DNA from: Alentia gelatinosa
Lineage: Eukaryota; Annelida; Polychaeta; Phyllodocida; Polynoidae
Length of the DNA stretch: 64,000 bases
Direction: 5' to 3'
NCBI GenBank assembly: GCA_950022655.1
Contig: OX465584.1
Location: 30,818,988-30,882,987, forward strand
In this document: positions 12,201 through 21,764 of the stretch, piece by piece
Layout of the letters: each line of letters starts with the position of its first letter
How positions within the stretch are numbered: the first letter of the stretch is position 1
Notes under the pieces: model-generated
The model's database searches: none
What the model saw: only the letters and a program-made list of their open reading frames with translations
Told to the model about the DNA's origin: nothing
Position numbers and translations under genes: made by a program

Positions 12201-13458
12201 GGGGGGGTCGTAACCATAAACACAGCTATTTTCTTTTCTTTTGGCCTTATTTACAGCTTTGTGTGTCATACCTCACCTGAACGTATTCTGGTTACAGATG
12301 GTGACAGCAGGAAACTCTAGCCTGTCCCTGTAGACAACACCCACATCTACTGTCGTCCTGTATTGAAAATAGACTCCTGTCCGAATACCCACTTGGATAA
12401 CGAACACTAGCAGGAATGTGATCACCACTGTCAACCAGATGAGTCTGAAGATGAACGTACAAGGAGGCGTTATACATGAGGCTATAGAAGGTTTCTTGTA
12501 AAACAATGTGTAGGGGAGACCGCGGCGATAACAATTTTGATAACCGTTTTCTGATATATCATTCGCATCGGAAGTTATCAAACTTTGAAATGTTTTCTAT
12601 GAATACAGACCAAAGGTCCGTGGCACTCCACTGCTCGGTTCCCTGCGGCTCACCCTAATAGAATGTCCCTCCGAGGTGTCCATTTACACGGGGTTAACTG
12701 GTTTTTCATCTGACATGGTAACAATGCCCAATGCGTAGGGAAATGCTATAAAAGATCCGTCGGGAAGAGATATGATCGGTGAACACCGGCGTTTAAATGT
12801 TTTATAGGTTTTATAAATATTGATCATATCAAATGATAGATTATGATAAAAATTATTGTCATAGTTATCGGCTTCACACATGGTATACAAGATGTGTTTT
12901 AAAGTTGAGTCATAGCCTAACCGGATAGGTCAAGATATCTTTTATCAAAGATAGGTTAAGATATCTTACTCTTATTTTATTTTACGCTTTCCAGGGAATG
13001 CCTTTCCTGGAAATGCCTTTCCTGGAATAACTTGAAATTCAGTTTGGTGGGACATTTTATAAGAACATTTAGTAATGAACTGTAATGAAATGTATTCTTT
13101 AAATGTATTCTGACCTCGATGTTGTTCAAAGATGATTTTCTTTTCGATTGAATATTGATCCTTTATGCAATTATAGAATGGTCAGGAATAAGACTTTGGG
13201 GATAGCATTTGTTCACATTGAAAACTGGTCAATACTAGTGTTCAAGACCTCAGGCGGAGCAAGTCTTTATGATATTTAGGTTATCGTAGCATACCTTCTG
13301 AATTTCAGGTTGGTATCCTGGAATATGTACTTTATCCCATGAAAAGTAGTGCTCTGTGTAAAGTCCGACCAGGTGACAACTTCCGCCTGCTCGTCATTTT
13401 CGTTTGGCACCGGAGGATTGCCCTTCTCAGGTATCTCAACGGACGTCTGCCCCACCAT
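705..13458 (-). CDS. DEG/ENaC-family sodium channel, partial (3' end off window)
   Basis: Trimeric amiloride-type sodium channel subunit of the plasma membrane, with two membrane segments and a large extracellular domain. Exons in transcript order (minus strand): 13458-13295, 12444-12277, 9894-9878, 9430-9334, 8800-8676, 7620-7496, 7003-6905, 6512-6293, 4445-4282, 1847-705. They join in phase with consensus splice sites to give 774 codons. Family hallmarks in order: the N-terminal TTFHGIKYI gate motif; TM1 beginning LIWLTVVITF; post-TM1 FPAVTICNQNTFR; GHQKELFI; CTWNGIEC; LGLCYTFN; the palm strand VINVEQYEY; ILLHPRQETP; PYGIC, then CGCR and CECNPPC, then LSYAQLS. The start is the first ATG of the open frame at 13458, giving about 54 residues before TM1. 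The last exon adds a 381-residue insert, and TM2 with the C-terminus should lie left of base 1. The ligand (proton, peptide or bile acid) cannot be told. Confidence 0.93.
3170..3800 (-). pseudogene. Non-LTR retrotransposon reverse transcriptase fragment
   Basis: Minus-strand relic in the last visible DEG/ENaC intron. Broken frames contain GVPQGSI-like residues near 3770, a YTDDT active-site variant near 3690, and the RT thumb segment YLGIILDSCMNFHEHI followed by QMILPYCDYGDIVY at 3480-3260. The order and spacing are those of the palm and thumb of CR1/Jockey-group LINEs. Frameshifts separate the parts, and no endonuclease or ORF1 is present. It is a dead 5'-truncated insertion in the same orientation as the host gene. 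Confidence 0.75.
4464..4608. repeat. Palindromic hairpin element (a)
   Basis: Arms at 4464-4501 and 4569-4608 are near-perfect inverted copies (core AATCTTGGCCACCG...). The loop carries GAGGCGAAGCCGAGCG. It starts about 20 nt from the splice acceptor of the DEG/ENaC exon at 4445. The flank GATTTTATC is shared with other hairpins of this window. Confidence 0.75.
5597..6075. mobile_element. Foldback-like element with GGGTCGAGTT arms and telomere-like core
   Basis: The left arm (about 5597-5700) holds inverted GAGAACTCGACC-type units. The right arm (about 5965-6075) holds four to six direct GGGTCGAGTT units spaced about 20 bp apart. The outer ends, GTTACTGGAGAACTCGACC and the complement of GTAGAGTTCTTCAGTAATG, mirror each other. 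The middle carries degenerate TTAGGG units. No ORF of its own was seen, so it is probably a non-autonomous foldback element. A second, interrupted copy flanks the LINE at 17-22.5 kb. Confidence 0.65.
5737..5850. repeat. Degenerate telomere-like (TTAGGG)n tract, G-rich on plus
   Basis: Imperfect tandem GGTTAGGGTTAAGG and GGGATAGGG units over about 110 bp, a degenerate form of the animal telomere repeat with a 6/12-bp period. Interstitial, inside the foldback element. The long minus-strand ORF across it (threonine/leucine repeats) is an artefact of the repeat. Confidence 0.85.
7700..8040 (-). pseudogene. Second LINE reverse transcriptase fragment
   Basis: Minus-strand relic between two DEG/ENaC exons. 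A frame near 7940-7890 reads IIDKKAFGTIDHNIL, the RT D-x-KKAFDTIDH motif. About 60 nt further, in a shifted frame, is PQGTIMAPLLFNVHIND, the QG palm motif. At least one frameshift and a stop separate them. It is too short to classify beyond non-LTR retrotransposon. Confidence 0.65.
9156..9217. repeat. (GA)n microsatellite
   Basis: About 31 uninterrupted GA units with a longer purine-rich shoulder from about 9045. The ORFs crossing it on both strands (Glu-Arg and Ser-Leu repeats) are repeat artefacts. It lies in an intron of the DEG/ENaC gene, just before the GHQ-motif exon. Confidence 0.95.
9878..9894 (-). CDS. 17-nt microexon of the DEG/ENaC gene
   Basis: Minus-strand exon bounded by acceptor GTCTTCAG and donor GTGAGT. 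It enters in phase 2 from the TM1 exon and leaves in phase 1 into the exon at 9430. Only with it does the reading frame continue from NQNTF through RKSNIS to EIPWPKFGNK. Without it the next exon is out of frame and hits a stop within nine codons. The encoded residues fit the usual F-R-x-S position just after the family's post-TM1 motif. Inferred from phase and motif, not from a transcript. Confidence 0.72.
9895..12276. other. DEG/ENaC intron 2; mostly no feature
   Basis: About 2.4 kb with no supported exon. A GC-richer stretch at about 10380-10790 looks repeat-derived but cannot be classified. A short CTGGGAAAC array and GT/G runs near 12180-12210 are the only clear structures. Confidence 0.6.
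11152..11232. repeat. Short tandem CTGGGAAAC array
   Basis: Six or seven imperfect 9-11-bp CTGGGAAAC/T units. Simple minisatellite within an intron. Confidence 0.85.
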
Positions 13459-14159
13459 GGCCCGCTTTACATGGCTAAGCGCAGTGATATATATGCAGTG
13501 ATGACCATTACCACACGTAGCGGACACAACGGCGTTGATGGGCTGAATGTAGTGACGGCAACTGCTTGAACTGTTTTGCTGTGTTAAGCATCAGCGAGCT
13601 GCCAATACGTGCATTGATAGAACGATGTGTCCACCAATATGTGTCTCTATCTTACCCGCCAGCGATTCATTAATTATTAATAAGGGTCTTTGTCCATATC
13701 GTTCGTAGGCTGCCTGCGCTGCGTTTATTCTTTTTTTGTTTGTTTCATATTGATCAAAGTCCATCAAGAATTAGAGTTTCCTTTCACTAAGCCCATCAAG
13801 TTGGATAAATATTTCACAGCAAAAATCACTGTTTCGGTACATTAGTTTTGTCTTTTTACTGATGAATCACTGTTTGGTGAATGGTAAAGTTCCATATATC
13901 AAATTAGAATGCGAGAAGCAGTAGTATTCATATCTGATATTGATATCTTTCTGTTTCACTATTATAGCCCAATACTAACGCTTTGTTCCGCAATCATGAT
14001 AAAGAGAGAATATGACTATTTGTATTTTAGGCTTTTAATGTGACAAGCCTTGTTTTAGGTCATCCATGGTTCCGTTAAGGTACGAGTGTGTAAATTATTC
14101 CCCAAATGGGAATATTGCGGAAGAAAATATGACTAAGTGGATTAGAGGGAAACTATGTT

Positions 14160-14277
14160 CCGGTAGGAATAAGTCAAAGTTACGAGGTAGGGCTTGGAAA
14201 AATTACTGTCCAAGGCGTAGCCGCGGGCAGTAATTATTCCAAGCCTTACCGAGTAACTTTAACTTATTTCCACTGGT
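14160..14277. repeat. Palindromic hairpin element (b)
   Basis: Arms of about 49 nt at 14160-14208 and 14228-14277 (core AAAGTTACGAGGTAGGGCTT against its complement), about 85% matched, with a 19-nt loop GTCCAAGGCGTAGCCGCGG-like. Same layout as hairpin (a). Confidence 0.8.
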
Positions 14278-14344
14278 ATGTGGTTACCCTATTCCTATAT
14301 ACCTTCAATTGTCGGCTAAAATCGATAAAAACCGAATGTCTCTG

Positions 14345-14421
14345 AACGTCAACCTGGGCAGTAAACGTCAACCTGGGCAGTAAACGTCAACCTGGGCAGT
14401 AACTTCAACCTGGGCAGTAAA
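14345..14421. repeat. 19-bp tandem repeat, four units
   Basis: Four nearly identical units ACGTCAACCTGGGCAGTAA, the last with a small deletion. The GGGCAGTAA end of the unit also occurs in the hairpin about 120 bp to the left, so the array may have grown from that element. Confidence 0.95.
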
Positions 14422-16977
14422 CAAAAGTTATTCCACCCCCAGCAGCGTTAAGTAATCATAGGTCGTTCGCTCATAGGTATATAGGAATATGTATATCCTC
14501 AGTTCTTTCCCATCCAATTGACACAATAACACGCTTACCAAGTGTTGATTACTCTCTCTATGATGAGGTATGTACCAGGTTCTTCCCAACCACACTGGAT
14601 CCAACTGGATAACGTGTAAACCGGTCTTTTTCCACATACTGACATATGTACCGAATTACCTACTGAACCCGTGCCACATACTAATAAGCAGTGGATTCTT
14701 TTCAAGACTAATGAGCTATTGACACATTCACAATTCCTCACCATCTTCTTATATCCTTCCCAAAAGCAGACATATATATATATATGCAGAGCTCTTCATG
14801 AGAGCATTGCATTTTTCCCGCACATCTGACATTTGTACTGGGTTCTCTCCCCACTTCTAAATGTATAGTCGATATAAGTGTTTTAACAATCAATGGGTTG
14901 GTCTAGAGGATTGGGATGGCTGAAATATCAGGGCTACGGCAATGACCCCAAGCATCGAGCCAGAAGTAACTCTAGAGTGGCCCATTAACGCACAATTTTT
15001 ATTTCATCACATAATGTTTAATATGTGAAGCCATGGTCTAACCAATGGTCCTATAATCAATTGCGCAGAATGTGTCCACCAATGGAGGGTTCTGGGGGTA
15101 TTGATGGAGAGGTGACAGGCATTTATGAATATGCAATTACCAAATCCGTCTATTGTGCAAATCCTTTGAAAGCAGACAGAAGAATCCGGAAGATATTGAG
15201 GCGAAGTATAAAAGCAGTACATGAATAGTGAATTTGGTCTTGAGGCTAGTATTGCCATCATCGGTTGATGACGACCGCTCTCTTCGTTGTTCGACAAAAA
15301 TCACAACATACTTTCACCCAGGCCTCAAGAAACCCAAGGGCTTGACTCCACTCAGAACCTTAAGTGCTAATTTCTACTCTGGCTCATTTATTTTGTCCCT
15401 AGTTATCATAAGTATATGGGTAAGTGGATATTCACAATTGATGTTCAAATTGTCCTCACCCTCATGGACTGACAACTAGATATGGTCACGGTCTAGTGGG
15501 TCTATCGCATGTATGATCATCTTATTTTCATTCCATGATACATCCTAGATGATGAATGGGTACAATAAGGTTCCTTTGGCAGTTCGACAGTCAATGGTAG
15601 CTGACCCACGTTGAGAACCACGATCGAAGATTCCTCTGGAACTTTAAGGCAATCCGGAAGCGTCTCAAAATGACATGTTCTCTATCAGCGTGTCAATTCG
15701 AACAAGAATTATGTATGTACTCTCCTGTTCTTTTCTAGAGGGTCTGATGGGAAAGGTTTATGTATGGTCCTCAGACACTGTGGGTTTCGCTACTTTGAAA
15801 ATGTAAAACCTCATAATCCCTCCAGGGTGCAACAATATCCATTAACCAATTCATATGTGATGAAATATAAAATGAGATTTACAGTTCTGGCTGATTGTTA
15901 CAAACCCCAAATTCATTTTTTATATAAAATATATTCATTAAGATAAACCTAGTCATATGGTCTGAGAAATTGGCATTTTCAGATTTTATAACACATATTA
16001 AACTAGTGCATCTTTATTTTCAGTGATATATTGAATAGATTAATGACGGTCTGTCTTATATTCCTTTACCTTCACTGTACTAAAGATTTGAAGGTTGTGT
16101 TGTGACAACCATGCTGGGAGAGTGGCCAGACCATTGGACTGAGAGACCTTCACCTTGCACCTTAACCTAACCTTGGGCTAGATCACCTGACAACCTGTTG
16201 ATTGCTTTGGCGCAATTATGTTGCAGACAGGCCGGCACTGACCACCCACCACAGGGGTGTAAAAGACCAGCCAGAACCTGACTTCTAGAGAGATCCTCTC
16301 TCCCTGTAGAAGGTGTAGGACCGGGCTACCTCTACAGGAACCTCCCTCAGCCAGAGGCCCTGCTCCAGTGAATCCTGCTTGAGTGCTGCCACCCTCACCA
16401 CCACACTACAGAGGGGCTACACTGTACCAGACATATCACATGCCTGCTGAAAGCTGTGATAGCTATACACTTTGCCTAATTTTCTTATGTATATGTGGGG
16501 AGTGTAGGGGTGTTATTTAGATAGCCTTTTATAGTCTTGCTTTGATATATTATTGAGATACATTTAATGATTTTCCATGTTAGATATATAAATATACATT
16601 TGAATAATTAAAATTCTTCAACCATCATCATTGTTTGTCTGTTTGTGTCACTCTTTATACTTATGAAAGAACTTGAATTCATAACACTGATATTAACAAT
16701 GAAGGTCGTAACATGGGCATTTTCACACCGTGTTTACTTTTGCAATATTAGTTCATTTTGATTTAATTCTAAGGAGACCCTTGGAAGTACCAGAGGGCGC
16801 ACCAGGTGTCGCATGTTGGCCGGAAATGACCTCAGATGGCGCAATTATGGTCCTATAAATCTTCGGGATACCTCCGGGTGACAGTCCGCTCCCGGACAGG
16901 GTTAAAGCCACCTCCGAGGAGGCTTCCGTGCACTCGACCTGTGCATCGCGAGTGGAGGCCTGAGTAGTCGAGTCTAC

Positions 16978-17056
16978 CCATAACCCTAACCCTAATGCTT
17001 TCCCTATCCCTAACCCTAACCCTATCTCTATCCCTAACGTTAACCCTAACGTTAAT
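16978..17056. repeat. Degenerate telomere-like (TAACCC)n tract, C-rich on plus
   Basis: Imperfect TAACCC, CCCTATC and AACGTT units for about 80 bp directly upstream of the LINE. Same family as the tract at 5737-5850 in opposite orientation. Read with 22324-22475 it is the left half of a foldback-element copy split by the LINE. Confidence 0.85.
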
Positions 17057-17152
17057 CAACGGGCACTCTGCCAAGATCAGGGATGCTAAACTGGTGGTAG
17101 ACGATAAAACCTACACACATAGGGAAATAACAAACTACCCGAAGGCATAAAC

Positions 17153-17665
17153 ATGGAGGCGGCGAAAACCGTAAGTACGCCAGATGGGACTGCATTCCAG
17201 TCACATCACTCGATTCTTTCTAACATGTATTCATGTAAATTAGAGATCGACGATCAAACCTGCCATTCTAGCGAGCAAGCTTATTGCTACACCCTCGCAC
17301 ACAACAACAACATGCCTGACATAGCCAGAAAAATCCAGATTTGCGAGAATGGCTATGAAGCTAAGAAATTAGCAAAGCTGGTCCAAGTATCAAAGGCCTT
17401 GGACGACTCGAAACAGGGCGTAATGAAACGGATAATCCAAGCTAAATTCAGCCAAAACGCAGGCCTAATGGACAAGCTGGTGCGCCTGAAAGGACCCATT
17501 TACGAAGCCACAATGGACAAGTACTAGGGGTGTGGCCGATCCATTTCGGAATCCCAGCAAATCAAAGCTGGATCCGTTACGGGTCATAACCACACCGGCA
17601 GAATACTAGCGGAAGTGCGCGACAGCTACCTCGTGGAAATGGCGAACAAACCAACACAACCATGA
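17153..17665 (+). pseudogene. NADAR-domain ORF of the LINE, one nonsense codon
   Basis: First ORF of the retrotransposon, ATG at 17153. The NADAR (YbiA/RibX-type) signature is clear: LSNMY at residues 22-26, SSEQAY at 39-44, the VMKRIIQAKFSQN block at 90-102, E118 and D122. TAG at 17525 sits where the family has the Trp of D-x-x-WG-x-G. The same frame then runs on with GCG, GHN and AEVR, all expected C-terminal NADAR elements, to TGA at 17663-17665. The full product would be about 170 residues, the normal size of a stand-alone NADAR protein. Characterised members cleave N-glycosidic bonds in riboflavin intermediates or remove ADP-ribose from guanine in DNA; which applies here is unknown. The TGA overlaps the next ORF's ATG. 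Confidence 0.85.
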
Positions 17666-18375
17666 ACATCTCTGGATTAACGAAGAACTGGCGTGAGTGG
17701 AGACCAGCTCCTAGAAATGTAATCTTCATGGACAGTAGGGGAGCGGCATTGGATAACTTACTTAGGTATCAAGACGGAAACAACTACCTGGCGAGTGTGT
17801 ACTATTTCAGGGGCGCCAAACTGAAACAAGTCATAACCAACGCGCACTACCACTTACTACGACACCCAGCCGACAATATGTACATCTGTGCAGGTGTGAA
17901 CGATATCACAACTAAGGTGGGTCGTATTGTTACCATGAACTGGTCTTCAGCATTTGATCTGGAGAGCCATTTAGTAGTATACGCGGAAGTCGGCCTCAAT
18001 TGGCTGGAGTTTCATCACCCCAGAGCTAAAATTATCCTATGCCCCATTGTTGGTCTCAACCTGACCGTGGTTGTGGGGAAAGCCGTATCAGACACACAGC
18101 AACAAATAGTGAATGACGCAGTACAGCGCTATAATAATGTGATAACCACTTGGAACTCTGAAAGGCATCTCTCCACCCCGTGGCTAGCGAAACACAATCA
18201 CAAAAACAAGCCCAAAAGTATGTGCCACTCCTACGACAACTTGTGGGACGGTCTCCACCCGGCAGATTCTCTTACTGAGTTTTGGTGTGGGGAGTTTACT
18301 CGCTGTTTCCAAGTCAATACTTTAGCCGACTCACATCGTGACCAGCTGACCAATGACTACACAAAAAGAGATTAG
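17662..18375 (+). CDS. SGNH-hydrolase (esterase-like) ORF of the LINE
   Basis: Intact ORF of 237 codons, second in the element, starting at the ATG that overlaps the NADAR stop. SGNH blocks are present in order: block I DSRGA with Ser25 as candidate nucleophile, block II Gly51 in FRGAKL, block III GVND with Asn80, and block V DGLHP with Asp196 and His199. This matches the esterase domain of ORF1 proteins of CR1/L2-type LINEs, thought to act on lipids or membranes in the ribonucleoprotein. No zinc knuckle, RRM or coiled coil is visible, so RNA binding, if any, must lie elsewhere. It is the only ORF of the element without a disabling mutation. Confidence 0.85.
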   Translation: MNISGLTKNWREWRPAPRNVIFMDSRGAALDNLLRYQDGNNYLASVYYFRGAKLKQVITNAHYHLLRHPADNMYICAGVNDITTKVGRIVTMNWSSAFDLESHLVVYAEVGLNWLEFHHPRAKIILCPIVGLNLTVVVGKAVSDTQQQIVNDAVQRYNNVITTWNSERHLSTPWLAKHNHKNKPKSMCHSYDNLWDGLHPADSLTEFWCGEFTRCFQVNTLADSHRDQLTNDYTKRD

Positions 18376-18939
18376 ATGAGACATTTCTAGCAACAACATA
18401 GACAATGACCTGATCCTGTGTTTTCGTGATCTATGATTGATTGAATATTTACTCCATGTTTATGACCAACTGTATACTAATCATTAAAAGGAGGGGGGTC
18501 TGGGATCGTAATTCACATAAATAGTGTGTTCTTTTCAAATTCCCCGGGTCACTGCCATAGCACAAACATTTACCTAACAATGTGTTGTTAACAAATTGAT
18601 AAGTACTGTAGTCCATACACCGTGGGTAGTCTGACCAACGGAGTTGGGCTAGTCCTATGGCAACCCCCCGGGCGGACACCCCCCACTATGCCCTATTTTT
18701 TACTTTGACAACTTATGACTTACTTGTCAACTCAACCTCAGGGATTGGTTACTAACAAAATAACGCTGATCGAGACGGCAGCTAATCTGCTTACCTGCCA
18801 CTCATGTCCTGTATGTTAGCCTTACTTTCCTTAAGGAATGGCATAGATTGCCCACGATTCCTAATCTACACTTATTCATTACCATGCGACTCTAAGACGC
18901 CTCATGTATCCATTTTGGTTAAAGGAAGCATGCTCATAA
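18376..18939 (+). other. Spacer between SGNH and EN/RT ORFs of the LINE
   Basis: About 560 bp with no long plus-strand frame. The minus-strand ORF at 18449-18679 has no family features. It may be a genuine inter-ORF leader or decayed coding sequence of ORF2's start. Confidence 0.5.
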
Positions 18940-21764
18940 CGACATGATGAACGTGATTGCGCACGCCAAAGGGTTATTTGGCGTAGCCTTCTGGGTAAAA
19001 TAGAGTTAGTCAAGACCGAACTAGCGGATCAGTTCAACATTTTCTCGTACACCGAATCTTGGCTGACCTCTAACATACCCGACCACCTTGTACATATTAA
19101 CGGATATAACCTACTGAGACTTGACAGAGGAGGGTCAGAAAATGACTCAGATATTCCTAAAATAGGTGGAGGAGTGTGCACTTACTTCAGGTCTGATCTG
19201 AACATAACACAGTATAAGGATGGTTTATATGATACATCAACGAAGGACATCGAAGTACAGTACTTACTCCTCAACAGAGCCACACAGAAAAATATTGTTT
19301 ATATAGCCATGTATAGGTCTCCGGACGGTGATGTGCACTCCTTTCTCCAGAACTTGCAAACCTTTATGGACCAAAATAACCAAGACCTAGTTAACAAAAA
19401 ACTAATCATACTGGGCGACCTGAATATAAATTGGTTAGATAAAAATGACCCTGACACTAATCTATTAAAAAATTGGACTAAGACTAATGGATTACGACAG
19501 ATTATTAACCAACACACAAGAGTAGTGAAGGAAAGTTCCTCCTGCATTGACCTAATAATGACGGATATTGATGATCTAAAAAACAGTGGGGTAATTGTCA
19601 AAAACCTGAGCGATCATAGCTTAATCTTTGGTGTTTTCGGTAAACACAAAAGTAAGATTGAGAAAACTACCTTTAATGGCTGATCTAGCCGTAACTTTGA
19701 TAAAGACCGTTATACAAAACTAATCCAAGATGAAGATTGGTCGTCCTTTAATGAAGCAGATCAAGTTGACACAGCCTGGGACATAATGCATGACATCTTC
19801 GTGAGAAATCTCGATAAGATGTGTCCAACTAAATCGTTCCAAGTTAGGACTAAGAGGGAACCCTGGTTGACCAATGAGATTATTGAGTTAATCAAAGATA
19901 AAGACCACGCCCTCAAAGTAGCCCATAGAACTAAGAGTAATGCTGACTGGGACACGGCAAGACGACTCCGTAATCAAACTAAAAGAATAATTATAACGGC
20001 TAAAGCTGACTATATCAAAAATAACCTTGAAGAACACAAATCTGATTCAAAAAAATTCTGGTTTGAGATAAATCGCCTATTGCCCCACCACGACAAACAC
20101 TCCAAAATAAACTTAACTGATACTGACTCAGGTCAGGACATCCCGGATGATAAGGTCGCAGATTATATAAATGATTTTTTTCTAATATAGGGCCGACTCT
20201 GGCCAATAATTTCAATGACGACTGGAAATATTACGGTGATGAGGTGGACACACAAATAGAGGAGATCGAGGTGGACATAGACGAAGTAACCAAACTAGTT
20301 AAGGAAATCAGTATATGGAAATCGTCGGGTCTACCCGATCTTTCCAGTCAGTATCTGAAGGTTGCCCTCTTGGCGGTAGTAGATAAATTACACCATCTAT
20401 TCGTCTTGTCTCTAAGGTCAGGGACCTTCCCCTCCGGGTGGAAGCGAGCACTGATTATTCCCATCAAAAAGAATGGTAACAGCAACGAGGTGACAAATCT
20501 GCGTCCCATCTCGTTGCTTCCAATCCCTGGCAAGATTCTGGAGAGAGTAGTTCATAGACAGCTAATGGTATACTGTGATTCCAACAATTTGCTTTCTAAG
20601 TCGCAAGGTGGGTTTAGACCCCGTCACTAGACCATTGACACAAATGTAAAGTTTACGCACGACATATATGGTGCTATGAACGAGAGGAAAGTTACACTCG
20701 CAGTCTTTATTGATCAAAAGAAGGCTTTTGATACGGTCAATCACCAAATTCTTATGAAAAAACTCCAGAAATTAGGTATTCGGTGATCCATCATTGAATG
20801 GTGTGCCGATTACCTAACGAACCGATCCCAGAGGACCATGGCCAATGGAATGACCTCACCCGAGCAGACAATCACCTGTGGTGTCCCACAGGGATCTATT
20901 TTAGGCCCTTTTTTCTTCCTAACTTATATAAACGACCTTGACTGTACCATTGGAGACTGCGAGTGTAGACTGTATGCCGATGATACGGTAATTTACGCCT
21001 CGGGAACTAATCTAGCAACGGTTATTGCACGTGTCCAACTTAGCCTTAACAGGGTATCTGAATGGTGCAACTCAAACCAACTGACCATTAATGGGAAAAA
21101 GACCAAATACATGCTTTTTGGCACAAGGCAAACTTTAAAGAACAATAATGGGATACGTATATCGCTTAAGATAAATGGATCAGAGATTGATAGAGTACAT
21201 CATTTCAAGTACCTTGGGGTTAACCTTGACCAGTATTTAACCATGAATTCTCATGTTGACTCTGTTACTCGTATCGCGGCCCATAAGGCCTTTGTGTTAA
21301 AGAAAATATGCAGCTTTGTTGACAAACGGACTGCTATCATCATGTACAAATCTATGGTGTTACCTTATCTGGACTTTGCTGATCTAATCTATGACTGTGC
21401 ATCTAGAAGCAAACTCAACAGACTTCAGGTAATACAGAACCAATGCCTAAGAACGTGTCTAGCCAGCCAGCAGTATATACCTGTGATTTCTTTACATCAA
21501 CTGTCGAAAACCCAGAACCTAGTCACTAGGCGACAAACTCATTTACTAAACTACATGTACTCACAGAAAACTAACAGAGACTGGACTGTACACCCCCGCG
21601 AACACCACACAAGACTTCACGACGCAGTGTGCTTCAAAACTGTTTTACAGAGGAGCTCGAGCTTGGAACCAGCTATCTGTGAACGTGAGGGGACTAGGAA
21701 CCAAAGAGGCCTTCAAATCACACCAAAAGAACTGGGCACTAAGTCAGAACTGGCCTTGAACTGA
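18940..21764 (+). pseudogene. Endonuclease-reverse transcriptase polyprotein of the LINE, decayed
   Basis: The open frame begins near 18940 with no ATG. Endonuclease/exonuclease/phosphatase motifs: an SLLGKIE-like start, YTESWL, GGGVCTYF, GDLNINWL (about 19416) and SDHSLIFG (about 19609). A TGA at 19681 interrupts, then the same frame reads on to about 20175. A T8 run there shifts the frame, and 20190 is a stop only in the old frame. The RT follows: LRPISLLPIPGKILERV, QGGFRPRH, KKAFDTVNH, GVPQGSILGPFFFLTYINDL (about 20880) and YADDT (about 20970), then thumb motifs KYLGVNLD and MVLPYLDFADLIYD. TAG at 20628 and TGA at 20785 are in frame. Near 21620-21650 another shift moves the typical CR1-like C-terminus (YRGARAWNQL) to a different frame. 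Domain order and motifs place it in the CR1/L2/Jockey group. Confidence 0.9.

Larger units (their letters stand above)
13459..16800. other. Intergenic region upstream of the DEG/ENaC gene
   Basis: No gene supported. It holds the hairpin at 14160-14277 and the 19-bp tandem repeat at 14345-14421. A GC-rich block at about 16080-16460 has the texture of an old dispersed repeat but shows no tRNA box, RT or TIR that I can see. A promoter for the minus-strand channel should lie just right of 13458; no clear TATA box was picked out. Confidence 0.55.

Noticed and set aside
12445..12596. Upstream extension of DEG/ENaC exon 2 to an acceptor at 12597, which the long ORF would allow
   Set aside because: Starting at 12596 gives phase 0, which does not fit the phase-2 end of exon 1. 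The acceptor after a strong pyrimidine tract at 12445 joins in phase and gives the expected short gap between the HG motif and TM1.
12684..12890. Minus-strand ORF between DEG/ENaC exons
   Set aside because: No family motif, no suitable splice borders, and exon 1 joins exon 2 correctly without it.
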